This document shows positions 1 through 8,562 of a stretch of DNA of 64,000 bases, piece by piece; the first letter of the stretch is position 1, and each line of letters begins with the position of its first letter. A program made the translations under genes and the position numbers. The DNA comes from JAJVID01 sp963743425 (lineage in GTDB: Bacteria > Acidobacteriota > Blastocatellia > RBC074), in NCBI GenBank assembly GCA_963743425.1, contig CAVUPU010000001.1, forward strand, positions 248,001-312,000, given 5' to 3'. Under the pieces are notes generated by a model. That model saw only the letters and a program-made list of their open reading frames with translations, did not search any database and had not been told where the DNA came from.

Positions 1-341
1 CCGCTGGAGATCAGGCTGGCGACCCCGCCCGCAGCCAGCGCGAGCGAGACAAAGAGGAAGACCAACAGCGTGATGAGGCCGGCCTGGTAATCTTCGCCTT
101 CGAGGCGCCCTAGTGTAATCGAGCCGAAGATGATCAGGAAGAGGATCAGGTCGAACGCCGTGACCATAGTCAGGATGACTCCGGTCATCATCCGCTTTTC
201 GCGCCGCCACTGTTCCTGGGTCATGCGTTCGGCTTCGCGCGGCTCATCCAGCAGGCGCGTATGATCGGCCAGTTTCAGCCCGCACGATTTGCAGAATTTC
301 GTTTTCTGCTCGGTTTGTGTTCCGCATTGAGGACAGTACAT
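1..341 (-). CDS. Zinc-ribbon membrane protein (3' part cut by window edge)
   Basis: The protein starts MYCPQCG and continues with a second CxxC, giving Cys3, Cys6, Cys17 and Cys20, a classic N-terminal zinc ribbon. About 45 residues later come two hydrophobic stretches separated by a short acidic loop, so it is an integral membrane protein with a cytosolic zinc finger. The reading frame is still open at base 1, so the C-terminus is missing. The ATG lies 5 bases downstream of the glmU stop on the same strand, so the two genes are probably co-transcribed. Function is unknown; zinc-ribbon proteins with TM segments are common and diverse. Confidence 0.7.
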   Translation of the reverse strand, partial: MYCPQCGTQTEQKTKFCKSCGLKLADHTRLLDEPREAERMTQEQWRREKRMMTGVILTMVTAFDLILFLIIFGSITLGRLEGEDYQAGLITLLVFLFVSLALAAGGVASLISS

Positions 342-346
342 GTGAA

Positions 347-1729
347 TCACTCCTTCAGCTTTTTCTTCACCTGGGCCGGGACGCCCGCGACCAGCGAATC
401 GGGCGGCACGTCTTTGATGACCACCGATCCCGCGCCGGTCACCGAGCCGCGCCCGACGCGCACCGGCGCGACCAGCATAGTGTCGGAGCCGATCTTCACG
501 TCGTCTTCGATAAACGTCGGGTGCTTCTGCATGCCGTCGTAATTGCAGGTGACGGTCGCGGCGCCGATGTTAACACGGTCGCCGATGGTCGCGTCGCCCA
601 GATAAGTCAGATGCATCGATTTCGTTTTGCGGCCCAGACGCGATTTTTTGACCTCGACGAAATTGCCTATCGCCGCCTCTTCGGCCAGCTCGGCGTGAAG
701 GCGCAGATGCGCGAACGGCCCGACGGTGTTGCGCGCCGTCAGTTTGCTGCTGACGATCACGCAGGAGTTTAAAACCTTGCACTCGCCGCCTATTTCGACG
801 TTGACCAGGCGCGACCAGGAATGGATTTCACAATTGCCGCCGATCCGCGAATCGCCTTCGATGATCACTTGCGGGTGGATCACAGTGTCGCGCCCGATCT
901 CGACCGTATCGTCAATATAGGTCGAATCGGGATCGACGATCGTCACGCCGTTGGCCATCAGACGATCAATCGTCTCGTGGCGCAGCAGTTTCCACATCGC
1001 CGCCAGTTCGGCGCGCGTGTTGACGCCGTCCAATTCGCGCGCGTCCTCGTGGAAGATCGTGTTGACTCTGAGGCCCGCTTCGAGCATGAGCTGCGGAACG
1101 TCGGTCAGGTAATATTCGTTCTGAGCGTTGTGCGGCGAGAGGCGATCGAGCGCATCGAGCAGCGTCGGGATGTCGAAGCAGTAGAACCCCGGATTCAGCT
1201 CAATGATCGCGCGCTCCTCCGGCGAGCAGTCGCGCTCTTCGACAATCTTCAGGAAATTGCCCCGCGCGTCCCGGATGATGCGCCCGTAAGCCGGAGGCGG
1301 ATCGATGCGGATGGTGATGAGCGTGGCCGCGTTTCCGGCGCGTTCATGTTCGGATACCAGTTTGCGCAAGGTCCCGGCCTTGACCGCCGGCGTGTCGCCG
1401 TAAAAGACGACCAGGCGTCCGCTTGCATTCTTCAACGCGTCGCTCGCGCATTTGACGGCGTGGCCGGTGCCGCGCTGCTCCGATTGCATGACGAAGCGCA
1501 GTTTTTCGGCGTCGGCTGGGCTGAGCGAGGCGCGCGCGGCCTCTTCGACTTTGCCAGCCTGATGGCCGACGACCACGAAGATGTTTTCCGGATCCAACTC
1601 CGCCGCCGCGCGCACACTGCGCGCGATCAGCGGACGGCTTCCGAGCTTGTGCAGAACTTTGGCCTGGCTGCTCTTCATTCTCGTGCCGAGACCGGCGGCC
1701 AGGATCAGTGCGTTTATAGGGCTTTTCAT
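347..1729 (-). CDS. glmU: Bifunctional UDP-GlcNAc pyrophosphorylase / GlcN-1-P acetyltransferase
   Basis: 460 residues, matching the usual length of about 456. The N-terminal nucleotidyltransferase signature LILAAGLGTRMK is at residues 8-19, followed by the conserved AKVLHK lysine. The C-terminal half from about residue 255 is a left-handed beta-helix with hexapeptide repeats, and the acetyltransferase segment HLTYLGDATIG carries the expected catalytic His. The enzyme makes UDP-GlcNAc in the cytosol from glucosamine-1-P, acetyl-CoA and UTP for peptidoglycan and lipopolysaccharide. It sits directly downstream of yvcK, which in other bacteria binds UDP-GlcNAc, so the pair is functionally coherent. 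Confidence 0.97.
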   Translation of the reverse strand: MKSPINALILAAGLGTRMKSSQAKVLHKLGSRPLIARSVRAAAELDPENIFVVVGHQAGKVEEAARASLSPADAEKLRFVMQSEQRGTGHAVKCASDALKNASGRLVVFYGDTPAVKAGTLRKLVSEHERAGNAATLITIRIDPPPAYGRIIRDARGNFLKIVEERDCSPEERAIIELNPGFYCFDIPTLLDALDRLSPHNAQNEYYLTDVPQLMLEAGLRVNTIFHEDARELDGVNTRAELAAMWKLLRHETIDRLMANGVTIVDPDSTYIDDTVEIGRDTVIHPQVIIEGDSRIGGNCEIHSWSRLVNVEIGGECKVLNSCVIVSSKLTARNTVGPFAHLRLHAELAEEAAIGNFVEVKKSRLGRKTKSMHLTYLGDATIGDRVNIGAATVTCNYDGMQKHPTFIEDDVKIGSDTMLVAPVRVGRGSVTGAGSVVIKDVPPDSLVAGVPAQVKKKLKE

Positions 1730-1770
1730 TGTTTCTCCAATGTCGCCACAGCGACATGAACAACTCCTAG

Positions 1771-2823
1771 CTAGGGCAGGGAAAACCCGCCCCTACTGTA
1801 AATGTTAAATATCGCCTTGCTGAGCTTTTCGGGCGCGTGGCGCACGGCCCGCGATTCCGAAATGAGCGGGAGGGAGATGAATTGAACGGGGCCGGATTCG
1901 TGGGGCGTCGAGTCATCCTCATCCGGCGGCTCGAGCGCGACAGCCTTTTCAGCCGCGTAGCGTTCGAGCATCTCGGCTGAAATCGGCGCGGAATTGAAGA
2001 GCGCATAATCCAACTTCAGCTTCGGAGCGTAAGCGAGCAGATGTTTGACGTGGTCCATGGCGGTCATCCCGTCGGTCTCGTCAAACTCGGTCATCGCGTT
2101 GCAAACGTAAATCTTCTTCGCATTCGATCGGGTGAGCGCCTCGGCGATGCCGCGAACGAGCAGGCTGGCTATGACGCTGGTGAAGAGCGATCCCGGGCCG
2201 AGCGTGATCAGATCGGCGTCGAGTATCGCCTCGACCGCTTCGTCGAGAGAGAGCGCGTCGGGGGGCGAGATCGTCAATTCGCGGATCGGCGCGTTCTGCG
2301 ATTTGATAGCCACCTGGCCGCGGATAAGTTCGCCTCCTACCTGCGCCACCAGATCTACGCGGTCGAGCGTCGAAGGCAGCACGCGGGCCGTGATGCCCAA
2401 CATCGCTCTGGCCTGATCGATCGCTTGAAGAAAAGATCCGCCCATCTGGTTGAGCGCCAATATGATCAGATTGCCGAGCGAATGGCCGCCGAGCGCCCCG
2501 TTGCCGGGAAAGCGATGGCGAAAGACCCTGGTGATGAGACGATCTTCGTCGGCCAGCGCGACCAGACAATTGCGAATGTCGCCCGGTGGCAAAACCGAGA
2601 ACTCGCCGCGCAAACGTCCCGAGCTTTTGCCGTCGTCGGTCACGGTGACGATCGCGGTCAATGAAATTCGAGGACCGATCCCGGATTGTCCTGCGAGCAT
2701 CTCCGCGTCCGAGAGCGCCTCTGAGGCCGGAGGGGCAATATGAGGTTTCAAACCTTTCAGCAGAGTCGAAAGCCCTGTGCCTCCGCCAATAGCGACAAAT
2801 TTAATCGGGGCGATTCCTGACAT
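1771..2823 (-). CDS. yvcK: YvcK/CofD-like UDP-sugar-binding protein (gluconeogenesis factor)
   Basis: 350 residues with the nucleotide-binding loop IGGGTGLS at residues 12-19 and the TVTDDGKSSGRLR segment typical of the YvcK branch of the CofD superfamily. YvcK proteins bind UDP-GlcNAc and influence carbon flow and cell-wall synthesis; in Bacillus yvcK is needed for growth on gluconeogenic substrates. The gene is 41 bases upstream of glmU on the same strand. Its last residues (SRGGFSLP) and stop codon are encoded by a fragment of the GGGCGGGGAAAACCCGCCCC repeat family, so the original C-terminus may have been replaced. Confidence 0.92.
   Translation of the reverse strand: MSGIAPIKFVAIGGGTGLSTLLKGLKPHIAPPASEALSDAEMLAGQSGIGPRISLTAIVTVTDDGKSSGRLRGEFSVLPPGDIRNCLVALADEDRLITRVFRHRFPGNGALGGHSLGNLIILALNQMGGSFLQAIDQARAMLGITARVLPSTLDRVDLVAQVGGELIRGQVAIKSQNAPIRELTISPPDALSLDEAVEAILDADLITLGPGSLFTSVIASLLVRGIAEALTRSNAKKIYVCNAMTEFDETDGMTAMDHVKHLLAYAPKLKLDYALFNSAPISAEMLERYAAEKAVALEPPDEDDSTPHESGPVQFISLPLISESRAVRHAPEKLSKAIFNIYSRGGFSLP
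1773..1797. repeat. Remnant of the GGCGGGTTTTCCCCGCC palindrome family
   Basis: The segment GGCAGGGAAAACCCGCCCCT is one arm of the palindrome present in full at 26804-26872 and 40741-40814. It covers the yvcK stop codon and supplies the end of that protein. Confidence 0.6.
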
Positions 2824-3291
2824 AATTAATACCTTTACTTGAGCGGTGATGAGTCTGCCTCAGCTATTTCGGAGGCGTCAAGACAGGTTGAAAATTTTAA
2901 CAGTATCGCGCGCCTAAACAGGCGGTTGACCCTTCGCGACCGCTTGCCGCACGCGCGCGGCTCTGTGCTTAACATCGGAAAAAACGTCCGTGCGCTGTAA
3001 CTTGGCGGACAGACTCGATGGACGGTGTCTCACTATACTGCCGGAAATAGACCATGAGCGGGGGATTACGCGGGGCATTGCGCAGTTACGTGAATTGGCG
3101 GTTTAAACAAAAAATAATTGGTTCAGTAGGAATTTTTTTGTTGGCAAAATCGGGGCAATCTGTATATTCACGATCATCGCGCCGCCGTCATTGACGGGCG
3201 CGATGGCTGGGATGACACCCGCTTGACGAGGCCCCATTAGTCGGCGGAATCAAAAAAAGTGGATTAACTTAAAACACAGGAATGGAGGACG
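2824..3291. other. Intergenic region between divergent yvcK and the 89-aa gene
   Basis: 468 bases without a convincing reading frame. It must contain the promoters of the divergent units glmU/yvcK (minus) and the small plus-strand gene. A plausible sigma-70 promoter for the latter is listed separately. A short GC-rich inverted repeat (gggcgcgatg...) lies around 3180-3210. No RNA gene is recognised. Confidence 0.5.
3141..3168 (+). promoter_or_regulatory. Possible sigma-70 promoter
   Basis: TTGGCA at 3141-3146 and TATATT at 3163-3168 are separated by 16 bases in a locally AT-rich stretch, about 120 bases upstream of the 89-residue gene. Position and spacing fit a housekeeping promoter; no experimental support. 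Confidence 0.35.
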
Positions 3292-3561
3292 ATGCTGATG
3301 GTGAAAATATCAAGCGACACATTGAAGCTGATAAACAAGCTCCCCAAGAAAAAGAAGGAGAGGGTGGACGCGATTGTGCGTCGCCACGTCGCGGCATGCC
3401 AACGGAACGGATTCGATCCGGAGAATCTGGATCGCGTCTACATCGAGGCAGTCGAGATGATCGATCTGGAGGTCAACTTCCCGGAATCGGGCGCCGAAGA
3501 GTCCCGCGACTGGGAACCGGCGCGGCATTACGATCAATACATCAGCCCGAAGGCCGCATAA
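3292..3561 (+). CDS. Small conserved-looking hypothetical protein (89 aa)
   Basis: I do not recognise this family. The protein is soluble with a very basic patch near the start (KLPKKKKER), a middle segment reading like a helix (DAIVRRHVAACQRNGFDPEN) and an acidic tail. It has a strong ribosome-binding site (GGAGG at 3283-3287, 4 bases before the ATG), and the gene is framed by a plausible promoter upstream and an excellent intrinsic terminator downstream. It therefore looks like a genuine stand-alone transcript. A second ATG two codons on is an alternative start. Confidence 0.7.
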   Translation: MLMVKISSDTLKLINKLPKKKKERVDAIVRRHVAACQRNGFDPENLDRVYIEAVEMIDLEVNFPESGAEESRDWEPARHYDQYISPKAA

Positions 3562-3612
3562 GCTGTCCGAAGCGATAGCGACGACAGTATTTGCACATCG
3601 GAGGTTTAAACG

Positions 3613-3649
3613 TCGGGGATGCGCTTGCGAGCGCATCCCCGATTCAGTT
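3613..3649 (+). terminator. Rho-independent terminator after the 89-aa gene
   Basis: A perfect 13-bp stem (3613-3625 with 3630-3642, TCGGGGATGCGCT arm) closes a TGCG loop and is followed by ATTCAGTTTT. Confidence 0.8.
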
Positions 3650-3656
3650 TTAACGC

Positions 3657-3727
3657 GGATCAGTACCGCGAGCGTTAGCGAGCCTGGCTCTTTTGCCAAC
3701 GCCGCTCGCTACTGCTCGCAGTCCTGC
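3657..3727. repeat. Degenerate copy of the GTACCGCGAGCGGTAGCGAG palindrome
   Basis: Left arm CAGTACCGCGAGCGTTAGCG and right arm GCTCGCTACTGCTCGCAGTC carry several mismatches to each other and to the other four copies. This is the oldest-looking member of the family in the window. Confidence 0.75.
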
Positions 3728-3848
3728 ATTTGCCGGCCGGAACAACCGCTGCGGCGATTCATGATTGTCCTCGTCCTATTCTCCGCAATGCGCGGCGCCT
3801 TTGAATTTGCTATCATCTCCGCCGAAAACCGCAGCAAGTTTCGACAAA

Positions 3849-5204
3849 ATGCGTAGCAACGATTTCATCAACATTGTCGGAGGCGGACTGGCCGGTTCCG
3901 AAGCCGCGTGGCAGGCGGCGCGGCGCGGCTTGCGCGTTCGTCTTTTTGAAATGCGTCCGAATCGGGCCACGGGCGCGCACCGCACCGGCGCCCTGGCCGA
4001 GCTGGTTTGCAGCAACTCGCTCAAATCCGACGAGGCCAACACCGCGCCGAGGTTGCTGAAGGACGAATTGCGCGCGGGCGGCTCGCTGCTGTTGCGGTTG
4101 GCCAGTGAAGTGGCCGTGCCGGCGGGCGGCGCGCTCGCCGTAGATCGCGAAAAATTTTCGGCCCTCGTGACCGAGACCCTGTCAAATCATCCGAACATCG
4201 ATCTGCGCCGCGAAGAGGTCACGGCGATCGATCCCGACGAGATCACGGTGATGGCGGCGGGGCCGCTCGCTTCGCCCGCGCTGGTCGAGGCGATCGGCGG
4301 ATTGACCGGCGAACGCGACCTCTATTTCTTCGACGCGATCTCGCCGATCGTCGACGGAGAAACGATCGATTACGACATCGCCTTCAGAGCGGCGCGCTAC
4401 GGCAAGGGCGGCGACGATTACATCAACTGCCCGATGTCGAAGGAGGAGTACGACCGGTTTTACGACGCGCTGGTGTTGGCCGAGAACGTCAAGCCGCACG
4501 AAGGCATGCCCAACGTGGCTGAGGACGAAGAAAAGTTCTTCGAGGGATGTCTGCCGATTGAAGAGATCGCGCGGCGCGGGCGCGACACGCTGCGTTTCGG
4601 GCCGATGAAGCCTGTTGGACTCATCGACCCGCACACAGGGCGCGAACCTTACGCCTGTGTGCAATTGCGCCTGGAAAATCTGATGGCCGACGCTTACAAC
4701 ATCGTCGGGTTCCAGTGTCACATCAAATACGGCGAGCAGCAGCGTATTTTGCGGCTGATCCCAGGGCTGGGGGACGCCGAATTCATCCGCTTCGGCCAGA
4801 TGCACCGGAACACGTACATCTGTTCGCCGAAACTTTTGCGCGAGACGCTGCAAATGCGCGAGCATCCGCGCGTTCTATTCGCGGGGCAGATTTCCGGTAT
4901 CGAAGGCTATACCGAGGCGATGGCGACCGGGATGATCGCCGGGATGAACGCGGCGCGGCTGGGTCGCGGGCTTGAACCCTCGGCCCCGCCGCGCGAATCG
5001 GCCACCGGGTCGTTGGCCTTTTATCTGGCCAACGCCGACGCGAAGAATTTCCAACCGGCCAATACAACCTTCGCGCTGCTGCCGGCGATCGAACCGGAGC
5101 TGAGAAGACGGTTGAAACGCAAAGCCGAACGCCATCGTTTTCAGGTCGAGCGCGGATTGAAGGCGTTCAACGATTGGCTGGCGCAAATCGGAGAACATGA
5201 GTAG
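3849..5204 (+). CDS. trmFO: Folate/FAD-dependent tRNA (uracil-54-C5)-methyltransferase
   Basis: 451 residues from the chosen ATG, close to the family norm of 435-450. The open frame extends 28 codons further upstream, but that extension is not family-like and has no ribosome-binding site. The FAD-binding loop IVGGGLAGSEAAW is at the N-terminus, followed by CSNSLKSD; further on FQCHIKYGEQQR and ISGIEGYTEAMATG are also TrmFO hallmarks. The enzyme methylates U54 of the tRNA T-loop using methylenetetrahydrofolate and FADH2. It stands alone, between two palindromic repeats. Confidence 0.96.
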   Translation: MRSNDFINIVGGGLAGSEAAWQAARRGLRVRLFEMRPNRATGAHRTGALAELVCSNSLKSDEANTAPRLLKDELRAGGSLLLRLASEVAVPAGGALAVDREKFSALVTETLSNHPNIDLRREEVTAIDPDEITVMAAGPLASPALVEAIGGLTGERDLYFFDAISPIVDGETIDYDIAFRAARYGKGGDDYINCPMSKEEYDRFYDALVLAENVKPHEGMPNVAEDEEKFFEGCLPIEEIARRGRDTLRFGPMKPVGLIDPHTGREPYACVQLRLENLMADAYNIVGFQCHIKYGEQQRILRLIPGLGDAEFIRFGQMHRNTYICSPKLLRETLQMREHPRVLFAGQISGIEGYTEAMATGMIAGMNAARLGRGLEPSAPPRESATGSLAFYLANADAKNFQPANTTFALLPAIEPELRRRLKRKAERHRFQVERGLKAFNDWLAQIGEHE

Positions 5205-5217
5205 GACTCATAAGATC

Positions 5218-5370
5218 TTACAGCGGGTTTCAGTTGCATGAATAGATAGAAATCGTAGGGGCAGACCTGTGTGTCGGCCCCGGCTGGTTGGGCGCGTCTC
5301 CCCAAACCGGGGCAGACACACAGGTCTGCCCCTACGATTCTCTTCATTCAATTGAAACTCGCTGTAGTAA
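5218..5370. repeat. Long imperfect palindrome, GTAGGGGCAGACCTGTGTG family
   Basis: The core arms (about 5254-5280 and 5308-5336) contain GTAGGGGCAGACCTGTGTG and its complement. The similarity continues outward, so that bases from 5218 (TTACAGCG) pair imperfectly with bases up to 5370 (CGCTGTAGTAA). It fills the trmFO-VWFA gap and could act as a bidirectional transcript end. Confidence 0.8.
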
Positions 5371-5428
5371 GCCCTATCATGTTCATGATGTTCCCAGGAA
5401 GTTTCTGCAGAAGCGGGAGAAGCAATAG

Positions 5429-6541
5429 ATGAAGAATGAGTTCACCGCCGTAGACGCGAAGTTGAGGAGGTTCCGCAGAGTCTTTTTTCCGATAGCGATT
5501 CTACTTGCCGCTGGAGCTTGCGTATTAACGTCGCTTCAATCGGCCTTCAGTCAGAGCGGGCGCGACCCGCAGCCTGAATCGAAGAAACAGAAGACTGACA
5601 AGCCTAAATATCCTGATCCTCCGCCGAAAATCCGCCTGCCCGAACAAAAAGGAAAAAACGGGAAAGACGGCGAGGAGACAATTCGCATCAACAGCGATCT
5701 GGTCAACGTCGTCGTGACCATCGGCGGAAGACCGCCGAACGCCTCGCTCGATCTTAAGCCGGAAGATTTCGAAATCCTCGAAGACAGCGCGTCGCAGGAG
5801 ATCGCCAACTTCTCCCGCACCGACGATCAGCCGCTGAAGATGATCATGCTTTTCGACACGTCCTTGAGCATCGCGCAGGTCCTCAATTTCGAGCGCCGCG
5901 CCGCCGCGCGTTTCTTCGATCGTGTGATCCGCCCGCAGGATCGCGCCGCCATCTTTTCGGTCTCGACCGACGTGGTCGTTCTGCAGGAGTTCACCAATAA
6001 GGTTCCGCTGCTGGTGGACGCCACGCGCCAGCTCAGAGCGCAAGGCGCGACGTCGCTTTACGACGCCATTTACCTGGCGTCCGACTATCTCAAACCTGCC
6101 AAAGGCCGCCGCGTAATCGTCATCATATCGGACGGCGGCGACACCACCAGCAACAAGGGATTGCTCGAAGCTCTGACCCATGCGCAAAAATCAGACTCGG
6201 CCATCTTCGCCATCTTCACGGGCAATCCGTGGCCTTCGGAGAACCTGCGTGACCTGGCCGCCGAACGCGCTCTCGAATCGCTAACCAAAGAGACTGGCGG
6301 CGAATTGTTCAAACCCAGGCTCCCGGACAAGCGGCATGGCGAGGAGACCGATGAAATATCGCTGAAAGAACTCGACCGATCCTTCGCCGATCTCGCCGAA
6401 CGATTGCGCACCCAATACGTCCTCGGATTCTACTCGACCAACGAAAAACGCGACGGCTCTTTCCGCAAACTCGATGTCCGAATCAAAAAGCCCAATTACA
6501 TCGCGCGCGCCAGAACGGGGTATTACGCGCCTAAGGAATGA
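5429..6541 (+). CDS. Secreted VWFA-related protein (acidobacterial type)
   Basis: 370 residues. A basic N-terminus is followed by a hydrophobic helix (about 20-35), so it is exported, possibly anchored. A Lys/Pro/Glu-rich linker (45-75) precedes a von Willebrand A-like domain from about residue 130, with the MIDAS-type motif DTSLSIAQ, a later TSLYDAI and ISDGGD. The N-terminal segment VVVTIGGRPP...LKPEDFEILED and the end LGFYSTNEKRDGSFRK match the VWFA-related domain found in many paralogues in Acidobacteriota. It is likely an extracytoplasmic binding or adhesion protein; the ligand is unknown. Confidence 0.88.
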   Translation: MKNEFTAVDAKLRRFRRVFFPIAILLAAGACVLTSLQSAFSQSGRDPQPESKKQKTDKPKYPDPPPKIRLPEQKGKNGKDGEETIRINSDLVNVVVTIGGRPPNASLDLKPEDFEILEDSASQEIANFSRTDDQPLKMIMLFDTSLSIAQVLNFERRAAARFFDRVIRPQDRAAIFSVSTDVVVLQEFTNKVPLLVDATRQLRAQGATSLYDAIYLASDYLKPAKGRRVIVIISDGGDTTSNKGLLEALTHAQKSDSAIFAIFTGNPWPSENLRDLAAERALESLTKETGGELFKPRLPDKRHGEETDEISLKELDRSFADLAERLRTQYVLGFYSTNEKRDGSFRKLDVRIKKPNYIARARTGYYAPKE

Positions 6542-6592
6542 AGGGGAGAGGGGGAGACAAGGAGACAAGGAGACAAGGAGGGGACAGGGGAA
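6541..6592. repeat. Short-tandem repeat GGAGACAA (plus orientation)
   Basis: Three to four 8-bp units of GGAGACAA, with degenerate GGGGACAGGGG edges. This is the reverse complement of the long array on the other side of the next gene. Confidence 0.75.
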
Positions 6593-6624
6593 CTAGAAGA
6601 AAAACACAGATAGGAGGTTCAAAA

Positions 6625-7017
6625 ATGAGTGATCAGGAAAAGAAGAAGATCACACGGCATTCGGAGCTTGAGGTCTATCAGAAGGCGTTTGCCGCAGCGA
6701 TGAAGATTTTCGAGTTTAGCAAAAGCTTCCCGGTAGAAGAGAAATATTCACTTACCGATCAAGTAAGACGTTCATCGCGTTCGGTTTGCGCCAATCAGGC
6801 AGAAGCGTGGCGCAAGCGTATTTACAGCGCGCATTTCGCCAGCAAACTCAATGACAGCGAGGCGGAAGCCGCCGAGACACAGACCTGGATTCAATTCGCT
6901 GTCGAATGTGATTACCTGGCTCGCGAAACTGCTTCAGAGCTTTACAGGGAATACGAATCCATCATCGCCATGCTTGTCTCGATGAGAAACCATCCTGAAG
7001 ACTGGTGTATAGGATAA
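6625..7017 (+). CDS. Four-helix-bundle protein (23S rRNA IVS-type / S23 family)
   Basis: 130 residues from the ATG preceded by AGGAGG at 6612-6617. The open frame runs further upstream, but only into repeat DNA. The pattern HSELEVYQKAFAAAMKIFEFSK, then EEKYSLTDQVRRSSRSVCAN and later SKLNDSEAEAAETQTWI, is the standard signature of the four-helix-bundle family first seen inside 23S rRNA intervening sequences and now widespread as stand-alone genes. Its molecular role is not established. The gene is bracketed by inverted arrays of the same 8-bp repeat, as if it moved as a cassette. Confidence 0.9.
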   Translation: MSDQEKKKITRHSELEVYQKAFAAAMKIFEFSKSFPVEEKYSLTDQVRRSSRSVCANQAEAWRKRIYSAHFASKLNDSEAEAAETQTWIQFAVECDYLARETASELYREYESIIAMLVSMRNHPEDWCIG

Positions 7018-7022
7018 GAATA

Positions 7023-7190
7023 TCCCCTTGTCCCTTTATCTCCCTGTCCCCTTGTCCCCTTGTCCCTCTGTCCCCCTGTTTCCTTGTCTCCTTGTCTCCT
7101 TGTCTCCTTGTCTCCTTGTCTCCTTGTCTCCTTGTCTCCTTGTCTCCTTGTCTCCTTGTCTCCTTGTCTTCTTCTCTCTCCGCCCTCCCA
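7023..7190. repeat. 8-bp tandem array (TCTCCTTG)n
   Basis: From about 7080 to 7170 there are roughly eleven perfect TCTCCTTG units, preceded by degenerate CCCCTTGT units. Because 8 is not a multiple of 3, all three frames stay open and encode SPCLLVSL-type periodic peptides; I do not treat these as genes. The rest of the gap up to 7355 contains nothing I can call. Confidence 0.9.
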
Positions 7191-7355
7191 CTCTTCAAAC
7201 GCCCGTGCTAGAATCGTGCCCGCGTTCATAGATTTTCCACACAAATTTTGTTTATTTACGAATCGGACGGTCGCTCCTCCCACGTTTTTCATATCACAAT
7301 CTATGAGTTTCATTTTTGGAGGATCGTTCGGGCTTAAAAGAAAGTCTTATGTTTT

Positions 7356-8459
7356 ATGCAAGCCGATATAATTTTGATTCGTTCAGTTTTCATCGTCATT
7401 TTCGTCATAGCCGGCTACCTGATTCAGCCAATCCCCGAATCGGTAGGTAAGGAACTGGGAATCCCCGGCGGGTCGAGAGCGGTTTCGGCGATCGCCGGCG
7501 CGTTTTTGGCGGGCGGGATAATCTTCTTCGAGCTGCGCATCCGGCAGGCCTCGTTGAAGACTCTGATCGGAGCAGCCGCCGGCTCGATCCTCGGCATCAT
7601 CGGTTCGACGCTGATCGGGTTCCTGATCACCGCGCAGCACTGGGATCAGCCGATCAAATCATTTCTGACTCTGACGCTCACGCTCTTCATGGCCTATGTC
7701 GGGCTGCTGGTCGGCGCTGCGAAAGGCGATTACCTCGACCTCTCGGCGCTCGGCGGCATTCTGGTCGACCGCGGGACGAAGCAGGGCTACAAGATTCTCG
7801 ACACCAGCGTGATTATTGACGGGCGCGTCGCCGACATCGCCGAGGCCGGTTTTATGGGCGGCACGATTCTCATCCCGCAATTCGTCCTGCGCGAATTGCA
7901 GCAGATCGCCGACTCGTCCGATTCCGCCAAGCGCAACCGAGGCCGGCGCGGACTGGACATCCTTCAGCGCATCCAGAAAAACAGCAACCTCGAGGTGCAG
8001 ATTTACGAAGCCGATTTCCCGAACGTGCGCGAAGTCGACCTGAAGCTGATCGAGCTCGGCAAACAACTCAACGCGCCCATCGTGACTAACGACTTCAATC
8101 TCAATAAGGTCGCCCACCTGCGCGGCGTCGAAGTGCTCAATATCAACGAGCTGGCCAACGCGCTCAAACCCGTCGTGCTGCCCGGCGAGATAATGAGGGT
8201 CTTCATTCTCAAGGAGGGCAAGGAGTACAACCAGGGCGTGGCCTATCTGGACGACGGCACGATGGTCGTGGTCGACAACGCTCGCCGCCTTATCGGCAAA
8301 AATGTCGACATGGTCGTGACCAGCGTCCTGCAGACCACGGCGGGCAAGATGATCTTCGGACGCGTCGAAGACCAGAAGCCTGAAATGCGCGATGCGAGGA
8401 GCGATTACCGCGACCGGCCGTCGAGACCCCTCCCGGCGCCGGCTCCGTCGGTTGACTGA
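7356..8459 (+). CDS. PIN/TRAM-domain integral membrane protein (YacL family)
   Basis: 367 residues. Four hydrophobic segments occupy about residues 7-125. A PIN nuclease domain begins at KILDTSVIIDGRVAD with acidic residues Asp149 and Asp155, and later VTNDFNLNKV gives another. A TRAM domain (EGKEYNQGVAYLDDGTMVVV) closes the C-terminus. In Gram-positive bacteria YacL is encoded next to ispD and ispF, as here. The architecture suggests a membrane-tethered RNA-binding or RNase protein; the substrate is unknown. A short low-complexity tail follows TRAM. Confidence 0.92.
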   Translation: MQADIILIRSVFIVIFVIAGYLIQPIPESVGKELGIPGGSRAVSAIAGAFLAGGIIFFELRIRQASLKTLIGAAAGSILGIIGSTLIGFLITAQHWDQPIKSFLTLTLTLFMAYVGLLVGAAKGDYLDLSALGGILVDRGTKQGYKILDTSVIIDGRVADIAEAGFMGGTILIPQFVLRELQQIADSSDSAKRNRGRRGLDILQRIQKNSNLEVQIYEADFPNVREVDLKLIELGKQLNAPIVTNDFNLNKVAHLRGVEVLNINELANALKPVVLPGEIMRVFILKEGKEYNQGVAYLDDGTMVVVDNARRLIGKNVDMVVTSVLQTTAGKMIFGRVEDQKPEMRDARSDYRDRPSRPLPAPAPSVD

Positions 8460-8463
8460 AAGA

Positions 8464-8562
8464 ATAGTGGGCAGTGGATAGTGGGTAGTGGGCAGTAAAA
8501 AGTGGTTTCCGCTTTGCCCACTACCCACTATCCACTGCCCACTGCCCACTGCCCACTGCTTT
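8464..8562. repeat. Palindrome of AGTGGGCAGTGG / CCACTGCCCACT units
   Basis: Left arm 8466-8494 (AGTGGGCAGTGGATAGTGGG...) pairs with 8515-8543; extra CCCACTGCCCACTGC copies continue to the ispD start codon. A related copy is at 49893-49964. Confidence 0.8.

Noticed and set aside
7005..7371. Proteins made of SPCLLVSL repeats in all frames (also at 24788-25356)
   Set aside because: They are translations of the 8-bp tandem array; no start site, and every frame on both strands gives a periodic peptide.
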